10,029 bases of DNA, taken from NCBI GenBank assembly GCA_900321055.1, contig ONUQ01000021.1:1-10029 (forward strand). Direction: 5' to 3'. The stretch comes from an uncultured Elusimicrobia bacterium (GTDB lineage Bacteria; Elusimicrobiota; Endomicrobiia; Endomicrobiales; Endomicrobiaceae). The translations under genes were made by a program, and so were the position numbers. The notes under the pieces are model-generated. The model was not told where the DNA came from. It saw nothing but the letters and a program-made list of their open reading frames with translations, and did not search any database. Shown here piece by piece: positions 1-5,326 of this stretch; positions within the stretch are counted from its first letter, which is position 1; each line of letters opens with the position of its first letter.

Positions 1-3
1 AAA

Positions 4-357
4 CTATATTACTAATTTAACAATTGCCATTTCTGCAGAATCACCTTTTCTTAATCCAAGTTTAAATATTTGTGTATATCCGCCGTTTCTTTCTTTATAT
101 CTTGGAACTAAAACTTCAAAAACTTTTTTAACAACTTCTTTATTTGATATTTCTGCATGTAAAGCTTTTTTAGCATTTAAATCTGCTACTTTTGCTTTTG
201 TTATGAGTCTTTCTGCAAATCTAACAACTTCTTTTGCTCTTGGAACAGTTGTTGTAACTTTTTCATGTAAGAACAAAGATGTTGTCATATTTCTCATCAT
301 AGCTTTTTTATGTGATGGTGTAACTGCCAATTTTCTTCCGTTAAGATTCTTTATCAT
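4..357 (-). CDS. rplQ: 50S ribosomal protein L17
   Basis: Large-subunit ribosomal protein L17 (bL17), 117 residues, a normal length for the family. The N-terminus has the family signature GRKLAVTPSHKKAMMRN (residues 7-23) followed by TSLFLHEKVTTTVPRAKEV, which matches the L17 core. The C-terminal part (GGYTQIFKLGLRKGDSAEMA, about 92-111) is the other conserved block. The gene is complete, ending in TAG three bases from the window edge. It is the last visible gene of the operon. Its ATG overlaps the TAA of rpoA by one base (TAATG), and its Shine-Dalgarno AAGGAG lies inside the last rpoA codons. This implies translational coupling between alpha subunit and L17 synthesis. Identification is secure from both sequence and context. 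Confidence 0.97.
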   Translation of the reverse strand: MIKNLNGRKLAVTPSHKKAMMRNMTTSLFLHEKVTTTVPRAKEVVRFAERLITKAKVADLNAKKALHAEISNKEVVKKVFEVLVPRYKERNGGYTQIFKLGLRKGDSAEMAIVKLVI

Positions 358-1346
358 TATAATTGCTCCTTCAAAGACAACCCAAGTGTTGCTAATTTTT
401 CTTTAATTTCTTTTAATGAAGTTTTACCAAACTTATCAAATTCCATAAGATCTACTTCCGAATAAGAAATAAGTTGTCCTATTGTTTCTATTTCTGCATT
501 TTTTAAACTATTTGAAGCTCTTGTAGATAAATCCAATATGCTAACCGGTTTATCATTCAAGTTTTCTGTTTTGTTTTCCTTTTCAGATGTATCGGTAGAA
601 ACAGATGTTTTTGTTTCTATTTCTCCCGTAAAAATTGTAAGAGTATCTCTTAAAATTTTTGCAGACTCTATTAAAGCTTTTTGAGGAGTAATAGAACCGT
701 CTGTCCATACTTCCATAACAAGTCTGTCATAATTTAAGTCTTGCCCTACTCTGGTATTTTCAACTTCATAATTAACTTTTGTTACAGGAGAGAACAAAGC
801 ATCCATAACTATTGTATTTGCTGCATATTTGTGTTCCTTTACCTGTTCTGCTCTAACATATCCTATTCCTTTAGAAACTTCCATTTCCATTTCCAATGTT
901 GTTCCATCGTCTATGTTGGCAATTTCTTGTTCAGGATTCATTATCTCTACTGAAGAATTTTTTTCAATATCACCGGCTATAATCTGCCCGCTTCTAGTTG
1001 TTTTTAAATAAATCTTTTCAGGACCATCGGAATTTAATTTAACTCTAATCTTTTTAAGATTAAGAACAATTTGTAAAGCATCTTCTCTAACACCTTTAAG
1101 AACAGCATATTCGTGATCTGCACCTTTTATGGTCACAGATGTTATAGCTGCACCTTCAATACTTGAAAGCAATATTCTTCTTAAAGAATTTCCAACGGTA
1201 TTTCCATAACCTCTATAAAAAGGTTGAGCAATAAATCTTCCGAATGTCGCTGTAGCTGTTTTTTCCTCTAATTCTAATTTTCTTTCTTTTTCTAATCTGC
1301 CAAGTTTACCTAAATTTTTTCCTTGTTTTTCTTCTTGCATTTTCAT
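357..1346 (-). CDS. rpoA: DNA-directed RNA polymerase subunit alpha
   Basis: Alpha subunit of RNA polymerase, 329 residues, essentially the E. coli length. The N-terminal assembly domain spans about residues 28-240 and carries the GNSLRRILLSS dimerisation/beta-contact motif (52-62). The C-terminal DNA- and activator-binding domain is at about 265-326 (STRASNSLKNAEIETIG, then FGKTSLKEIKEKL). Residues equivalent to E. coli R265, N268, G296 and S299 are present; the equivalent of K298 is Thr. A hydrophilic Ser/Thr/Glu/Lys linker (about 243-265) joins the domains. The N-terminus is about 11 residues longer than in E. coli and strongly charged. The start at 1346 has GGAG eight bases upstream; an ATG two codons later is possible. 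It sits 43 bp after rpsD and overlaps rplQ. Confidence 0.97.
   Translation of the reverse strand: MKMQEEKQGKNLGKLGRLEKERKLELEEKTATATFGRFIAQPFYRGYGNTVGNSLRRILLSSIEGAAITSVTIKGADHEYAVLKGVREDALQIVLNLKKIRVKLNSDGPEKIYLKTTRSGQIIAGDIEKNSSVEIMNPEQEIANIDDGTTLEMEMEVSKGIGYVRAEQVKEHKYAANTIVMDALFSPVTKVNYEVENTRVGQDLNYDRLVMEVWTDGSITPQKALIESAKILRDTLTIFTGEIETKTSVSTDTSEKENKTENLNDKPVSILDLSTRASNSLKNAEIETIGQLISYSEVDLMEFDKFGKTSLKEIKEKLATLGLSLKEQL
366..371 (-). promoter_or_regulatory. Shine-Dalgarno of rplQ inside the rpoA 3' end
   Basis: Read on the minus strand this is AAGGAG, eight bases before the rplQ ATG. The same bases encode Lys-Glu near the RpoA C-terminus. Together with the one-base stop/start overlap it points to coupled translation. 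Confidence 0.8.
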
Positions 1347-1389
1347 GCTATAAACTCCATTTAACTCACTTTGTTACAGTGGTTATTTT

Positions 1390-2016
1390 TTATTTTGAAT
1401 AGAATTCAACAATTAACTGACCGTTTATAGGATGTGAAAAATCTTCCTTTAACGGTTCATTAACAACTTTACCCTCAACAGCCTCTTTATTAAATGTCAA
1501 CCAACTTGGAACAGCCACCAGGTTTTCCATAAGTTTTTTTAAGTTAACATTATCTTTATAACTTGCTTTTACGGTTATAACATCATCTTTTTTTACCTGG
1601 TATCTGGGAACATCTATTTTCTTTCCGTTAACACAAATCAATCCGTGCATAACCATTTGTCTTGCATTCTTTCTCGAATAAGAAAGACCTAATTTATATA
1701 CAACATTGTCAAGTCTCATTTCAAGAAGTTTCAATAATGTATCACTTGTAAGTCCCGGCATTTTTTCTGCAACAATAAAGTATCTTTTAAATTGTTGCTC
1801 TGTTAAACCGAATACTCTTCTTGCTTTCTGTTTTTCTCTTAAATGCTTTGCATAATCCGACATTTTGCCTTTTTTAGCTCCATGTTGTCCCGGTGCATTT
1901 TTTCCTCTTTTTCTTTCTAATGCACATTTTGATGAATTACATCTTTCACCTTTTAAAAACAATTTCTCTCTTTCTGTCCTGCATTGTTTGCAAGCCGAAC
2001 CAATATAGCGTGCCAT
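1390..2016 (-). CDS. rpsD: 30S ribosomal protein S4, zinc-binding form
   Basis: Small-subunit protein S4 (uS4), 208 residues, a 16S rRNA-binding primary assembly protein. In E. coli it is also the translational repressor of the alpha operon. Four N-terminal cysteines at 9, 12, 26 and 31 form a zinc-ribbon spacing like that of Thermus S4, so this is the C+ (zinc) version. The S4 RNA-binding domain is at about 99-163 (RLDNVVYKLGLSYSRKNARQ onward). The C-terminus ends in IVEFYSK, as is usual. The start is set by the strong Shine-Dalgarno CGGAGGA upstream of ATG. It lies 54 bp after rpsK and 43 bp before rpoA, the standard position. No defects are seen. Confidence 0.97.
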   Translation of the reverse strand: MARYIGSACKQCRTEREKLFLKGERCNSSKCALERKRGKNAPGQHGAKKGKMSDYAKHLREKQKARRVFGLTEQQFKRYFIVAEKMPGLTSDTLLKLLEMRLDNVVYKLGLSYSRKNARQMVMHGLICVNGKKIDVPRYQVKKDDVITVKASYKDNVNLKKLMENLVAVPSWLTFNKEAVEGKVVNEPLKEDFSHPINGQLIVEFYSK

Positions 2017-2070
2017 CTATTAAAATCCTCCGATAATTTTTTACCTTTTCTATATTCTAAAACTGCTATC

Positions 2071-2469
2071 TTATACTCTTCTTGGTTTTGGTGGACGGCA
2101 ACCGTCATGAGGAACAGGTGTTACATCCTTAATTGCCGATATCATAAGCCCTGAAGATTGAAGTCCTCTAATTGCTGTTTCTCTTCCGGGTCCGGGACCA
2201 TTAACGAATACAGAAATTTGCTTTACTCCGCAATCCATTGCTTTTTTTCCAACAGCAGCTGCTGTCATTTGAGCTGCAAACGGAGTTCCTTTTTTTGCTC
2301 CTTTAAAGCCTGAACCGCCGGCTGATGCCCAAACTATTGTGTTTCCCTTATCGTCCGTGATACTAACGATAGTATTATTAAATGTTGATTGAATATATGC
2401 TCTTGCCATTCCGCCGGCAAATTTTATTTTCCTTTTTGCTGAAACAGTCTTTTTTTTATCTTCTGCCAT
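2071..2469 (-). CDS. rpsK: 30S ribosomal protein S11
   Basis: Small-subunit platform protein S11 (uS11), 132 residues, slightly long because of a Lys-rich N-terminal tail. Recognisable blocks are [18 protein letters not shown] (22-39), [21 protein letters not shown] (47-67) and the C-terminal [16 protein letters not shown] (117-132). The residue before the conserved GCRPP is Asp122, encoded by GAC. The E. coli equivalent is Asn119, which is converted to isoaspartate in the mature ribosome. The ATG start is preceded by GGAGG. It is located 37 bp after rpsM and 54 bp before rpsD in the alpha-operon order. Identification is secure; the Asp substitution is treated separately under findings. Confidence 0.97.
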   Translation of the reverse strand: MAEDKKKTVSAKRKIKFAGGMARAYIQSTFNNTIVSITDDKGNTIVWASAGGSGFKGAKKGTPFAAQMTAAAVGKKAMDCGVKQISVFVNGPGPGRETAIRGLQSSGLMISAIKDVTPVPHDGCRPPKPRRV

Positions 2470-2506
2470 TATATTAAGCCTCCAACTTATTTTGTCGTGT
2501 TAATTT

Positions 2507-2890
2507 TTACTTCTTTGCTTCTTTACCTGCACCTGCACCTACGGTCTTTCTCTTTCCTCTTCTTGTTCTTGCATTAGTTTTACTTCTTTGTCCTCTTACA
2601 GGAAGATTTCTTTTATGTCTCATTCCTCTGTAAGAACCGATATCTATCAATCTCTTAATATTTGCTTGGATTTCTCTTCTTAAATCACCCTCAACTTTAT
2701 ATTCCTTTGTTATGAGATTGTTAATTTGGTTAACTTCTGCTTCTGTAAGATCTTTTACTCTTTTTGCAGGATCAAGATTAAGTTCTTTGATAATCGCATC
2801 TGAAAAAACAGGTCCGATACCATAAATATATCTTAATGCAATGTCTAATCTTTTATTTTTTGGTAAATCTACACCGGTAACTCTTGCCAC
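2507..2890 (-). CDS. rpsM: 30S ribosomal protein S13 (GTG start)
   Basis: Small-subunit head protein S13 (uS13), 127 residues, contacting 16S rRNA, the P-site tRNA and the intersubunit bridge to L5. The family start [10 protein letters not shown] is followed by the helix-turn-helix region ([14 protein letters not shown]). The basic C-terminal signature [19 protein letters not shown] begins at residue 87, and an Ala/Gly/Lys-rich tail ends the protein. The start codon is GTG, fixed by GGAGGA just upstream and by alignment to the family N-terminus. I recall rpsM also starting with GTG in E. coli, where the start lies in the S4-repressed pseudoknot. The 76-bp gap to rpmJ upstream is the longest inside this operon, so it is the likeliest place for a leader element. 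Confidence 0.97.
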   Translation of the reverse strand: MARVTGVDLPKNKRLDIALRYIYGIGPVFSDAIIKELNLDPAKRVKDLTEAEVNQINNLITKEYKVEGDLRREIQANIKRLIDIGSYRGMRHKRNLPVRGQRSKTNARTRRGKRKTVGAGAGKEAKK

Positions 2891-2966
2891 TATAATTCCT
2901 CCATCTAAATATTTTTATATTTTGTAATAAATATTTCCGTAACAAAAATCAAAAAACAAACAAAAA

Positions 2967-3080
2967 CTATCCTTGTCTTTGTTTATGTCTCGGATCTTCA
3001 CAAACTACTCTTACAACACCTTTTCTTTTTATAACCTTACACTTTTGGCATATAGGTTTTACTGATGCTCTAACTTTCAT
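2967..3080 (-). CDS. rpmJ: 50S ribosomal protein L36, zinc-binding form
   Basis: The short protein L36 (bL36), 37 residues, of the large subunit, found by translating the gap between rpsM and infA. It begins [15 protein letters not shown] and ends [10 protein letters not shown] before TAG. Cys11, Cys14, Cys27 and His32 form the Cys3His zinc site of the C+ type. ATG is preceded by AGGAG with good spacing. It starts 10 bp after the infA stop and precedes rpsM, its usual place in this operon. No second copy is visible here. Certain from length, motif and context. Confidence 0.96.
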   Translation of the reverse strand: MKVRASVKPICQKCKVIKRKGVVRVVCEDPRHKQRQG

Positions 3081-3090
3081 TGGTTTACTC

Positions 3091-3309
3091 CTATTTATCT
3101 CTATATGTGATTCTTCCTCTTGTTAAGTCATAAGGAGAAAGTTCAACTTTTACTTTATCGCCCGGCAATATTTTTATGTAGTGCATTCTCATCCTGCCAC
3201 AAATGTGTGCCAAAATAACATGCCCGCCGTCAATTTCTACTTTAAACATTGCATTGGGCAACGATTCAAGTATTTTACCTGAAACTTCAATTTTTTCTTC
3301 TTTAGCCAT
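3091..3309 (-). CDS. infA: translation initiation factor IF-1
   Basis: Initiation factor IF1, 72 residues, an OB-fold protein binding the 30S A site together with IF2 and IF3. The sequence [20 protein letters not shown], then [20 protein letters not shown] and the C-terminal [14 protein letters not shown], is the family pattern along its full length. I place the start at the ATG at 3309, which gives exactly the usual length and has AAGG seven bases upstream. An in-frame TTG at 3330 would add seven residues not found in the family. It lies 50 bp after map and 10 bp before rpmJ, matching the map-infA-rpmJ order seen in many bacteria. Confidence 0.96.
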   Translation of the reverse strand: MAKEEKIEVSGKILESLPNAMFKVEIDGGHVILAHICGRMRMHYIKILPGDKVKVELSPYDLTRGRITYRDK

Positions 3310-3359
3310 TTTATTACCTTTTTTGCTCAATTTTCATAAAAGAGAACATTTCTGCTCCG

Positions 3360-4115
3360 TCACTTTTTTGTCAAAATTTCGCAACCCGTCTCGGTCACGG
3401 CAACAGTATGTTCAAAATGAGCACACATACTACCATCTCTTGTTACAACAGTCCATTTATTGGATAAAGTATCAACTTTATATGTTCCAATATTGACCAT
3501 CGGTTCTATAGCAAAAACCATACCCGGTAATAATCTTGGTCCTGTCCCTGGTTTTCCATAGTTAGGAACACTTGGTTCTTCATGCAGATGTCTGCCAAGT
3601 CCGTGACCGCAATAATCACGAACTATTGAAAAACCGAATGATTCAACATAACTCTGGACTGCGTAAGAAACATCTCCCAACCTATTACTTGGTTTGACTT
3701 GTTCTATAGCTTTGTATAATGAGTCTTCCGTAACTTGTAAAAGTTTTTGTGTCTTTTTATCAATTTTACCAACAGGATAGGTATAAGCCGCATCCGAATA
3801 GTATCCTTGATAAATACAACCGACATCTACCGTTACAATGTCGCCGGAAAAGATTTCACGGGAGTCATTCGGTATCCCATGAACAAGCTCATCATTTATT
3901 GAAACACAAGCTGATCCGGGAAAACCACCGTATCCCAAAAAAGCAGGTTTCATATTAAAAGAACTTATCATTCTATGTACTTCTACATCTATATCTTTTG
4001 TTGTAAGTCCAGGCTTTATAAAAGTTTTTAAACTCTCTAAAATATCCGCTGTTGCATGACATGCAACTCTCATTTTTTCTATTTCTTCTTCACTTTTTAA
4101 TTCTATATTATTCAA
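3360..4115 (-). CDS. map: methionine aminopeptidase, type I (TTG start)
   Basis: Type I methionine aminopeptidase, 251 residues, a cytoplasmic dinuclear-metal enzyme removing the initiator Met from nascent proteins after deformylation. All five metal ligands are present: Asp97 (TVDVG), Asp108 (YSDAA), His171 (CGHGLGRHLHEEP), Glu204 (AIEPM) and Glu235 (FEHT). The catalytic His79 is in ELVHGIP. There is no N-terminal zinc-finger or SH3-binding extension, so it is the short E. coli-like subtype. The start codon is TTG. It is chosen because the N-terminus LKSEEEIEKMRVA then aligns with the family and because GAAGGG sits just upstream, next to the adk stop. The next Met (residue 15) would remove the first helix. 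Ten bases separate it from adk, suggesting coupled translation. Confidence 0.96.
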   Translation of the reverse strand: MNNIELKSEEEIEKMRVACHATADILESLKTFIKPGLTTKDIDVEVHRMISSFNMKPAFLGYGGFPGSACVSINDELVHGIPNDSREIFSGDIVTVDVGCIYQGYYSDAAYTYPVGKIDKKTQKLLQVTEDSLYKAIEQVKPSNRLGDVSYAVQSYVESFGFSIVRDYCGHGLGRHLHEEPSVPNYGKPGTGPRLLPGMVFAIEPMVNIGTYKVDTLSNKWTVVTRDGSMCAHFEHTVAVTETGCEILTKK

Positions 4116-4125
4116 AATACCCTTC

Positions 4126-4773
4126 TTATTCTACATTATTTTTAACAAAATTTTCAATTTGTTCAAAAACTTTGTCCGGAGAAACGGTTCCGTCTACTTT
4201 TATGATAGAACCTTTTTCTTCATAATATTTGATTAACGGTTTCGTTTGTTTTTCATAAACTTCTAATCTTTCTTTTACCGTATCAATGTTATCATCTTTT
4301 CTTTGCACAAGCTTTTCACCGCAAAAATCACAAATACCTTCTTGTTTTGGCGGTCTTAATTGTATGTTGAAACTGCCACCGCATTTAGGGCAAACTCTTC
4401 TCTGTGCCAATCTTTTTATAATTTCTTCCTGTGCAAGATCTATATAAAATACTGCCGATACTCTTCTGTTTGATTTCTGTAAAAACTTATCCAATTTCTC
4501 CGCTTGAAAAATTGTTCTCGGAAAACCATCTAACAAAAATCCGTTTTTACAATCTTCTTTCTGTAATCTTTTTAACACCATTTCTATAATTACTTCATCG
4601 GGTACTAAATGCCCGGATGTTAAATACTGTGATAAAACAGGATCGTTTTTAGACTCTCTTATCATATCACCTGTTGAAAGATGAACAACTTCAAATTCAT
4701 CGCTAATATTTTTTGCTTGAGTTCCCTTTCCTGCTCCCGGAGGACCAAACAGAATAAAATTAAATTGTTTCAT
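4126..4773 (-). CDS. adk: adenylate kinase, zinc-LID type
   Basis: Adenylate kinase, 215 residues, the long-form cytoplasmic enzyme interconverting ATP + AMP and 2 ADP. The P-loop is GPPGAGKGT (residues 10-18). The AMP-binding region has STGDMIRE (33-40) and DGFPRT (82-87). The LID domain carries Cys128-x2-Cys131 and Cys148-x2-Cys151, a four-cysteine zinc site as in Bacillus-type enzymes, whereas the E. coli LID lacks zinc. DDN (160-162) and ERLEVY (168-173) are the usual active-site arginine and aspartate regions. It is the first gene of the operon here. Upstream there is no secY, only a divergent spacer. The nearest Shine-Dalgarno-like string, TTAGGT, is weak and somewhat distant from ATG. 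Confidence 0.97.
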   Translation of the reverse strand: MKQFNFILFGPPGAGKGTQAKNISDEFEVVHLSTGDMIRESKNDPVLSQYLTSGHLVPDEVIIEMVLKRLQKEDCKNGFLLDGFPRTIFQAEKLDKFLQKSNRRVSAVFYIDLAQEEIIKRLAQRRVCPKCGGSFNIQLRPPKQEGICDFCGEKLVQRKDDNIDTVKERLEVYEKQTKPLIKYYEEKGSIIKVDGTVSPDKVFEQIENFVKNNVE

Positions 4774-4813
4774 TTTTTTCTGTACCTAATAGCAAAACAA
4801 ACACTAATTTTTA

Positions 4814-4842
4814 AATAAAAGACAATATCAAATTTCTGTCAA
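4814..4842 (-). promoter_or_regulatory. candidate sigma70-type promoter of the adk-rplQ operon
   Basis: On the minus strand a perfect TTGACA (4837-4842) is followed by a 17-bp spacer and TTTATT (4814-4819), which matches four of six -10 positions. Initiation would be near 4807, giving a leader of about 35 nt before adk. The weak -10 in AT-rich DNA makes this a candidate only. Confidence 0.4.
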
Positions 4843-5075
4843 TTATTTACCGAATTTTATAAAAATAAAATCAATTCAGTCATACATTCGTAGTTAGGCA
4901 GATATAATTTTTAATATCAAAAATAACAATTAAAAATAAATTTACACTTAACTAGCAATCCATACTATCAAAAAAACAAAAAAAAATCAATACATACATG
5001 CATGCCACACATACACATAATTTCTTTTTTCTTTACAACATAATAAAAGTTTTTATATAATTGGCAACCGTTGTT

Positions 5076-5153
5076 AAAGATTTTTTTATTCAAGATTGAA
5101 TGGTAGGCAGAGCAAAAGATTTTTTTATCAATAATCTAATCACTAACGAAGAC
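5076..5153. repeat. degenerate 39-bp tandem repeat
   Basis: The 14-base string AAAGATTTTTTTAT occurs at 5076-5089 and again at 5115-5128, exactly 39 bp apart. With one gap the similarity continues a few more bases (TTCAAGA against TCAATAA), then fades. It looks like an eroded duplication in the spacer. The T-run makes the match less striking than its length suggests. Confidence 0.45.
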
Positions 5154-5299
5154 AAAATTTATTAAATATGCTGAAATATTTAAGTAAGATATTGTTTAAA
5201 ATATATTGATAAAATTTTAATTTTTCCATAAAACAAAAGTTGTATCATAATACTTTAAATTTTATTTGATTATTTGAAAAATTTAATTAAATATAAAAA

Positions 5300-5305
5300 T
5301 ATAAT
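5300..5305 (+). promoter_or_regulatory. candidate -10 box of the TonB-dependent receptor gene
   Basis: A perfect TATAAT lies 21 bp before the ATG, but no good -35 is found at 16-18 bp; TTGAAA is 20 bp upstream. The leader would be only about 15 nt, containing the Shine-Dalgarno AGAGGA at 5315-5320. In DNA this AT-rich the box could be chance. Confidence 0.25.
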
Positions 5306-5326
5306 TGTAAAAGCAGAGGATATTTT

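Larger units (their letters stand above)
4774..5326. other. divergent AT-rich intergenic spacer
   Basis: This spacer separates the leftward ribosomal operon from the rightward receptor gene. I see no coding frame with recognisable protein features, no tRNA, no B12-box or other riboswitch signature, and no DnaA-box cluster. It holds a candidate adk promoter on the left, a TATAAT near the receptor start on the right, and a degenerate 39-bp tandem repeat in the middle (5076-5153). At 553 bp it is the longest non-coding stretch in the window and could be the decayed remains of something larger. Confidence 0.7.

Noticed and set aside
741..1011. Overlapping plus-strand open frames opposite rpoA
   Set aside because: They are antisense to a certain gene, with Cys/Phe/Ser-rich translations unlike real proteins and no ribosome-binding context.
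3310..3330. Earlier in-frame TTG start for infA
   Set aside because: It would add seven residues absent from the family; the ATG at 3309 gives the exact usual 72-residue length and has its own Shine-Dalgarno.
5238..5256. Imperfect 19-bp palindrome upstream of the receptor, considered as a Fur or similar operator
   Set aside because: It does not resemble the Fur consensus (GATAATGATAATCATTATC), and imperfect palindromes of this quality are expected once or twice by chance in 550 bp of such AT-rich DNA.
4774..5326. Cobalamin riboswitch ahead of the BtuB-sized receptor
   Set aside because: No B12-box-like sequence and no GC-containing stem structure are present; the region is almost entirely A and T.
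4774..5326. Replication origin at the strand switch
   Set aside because: Divergent genes and AT-richness are suggestive, but I find no DnaA boxes (TTATNCACA or complement) and no dnaA/dnaN genes nearby.
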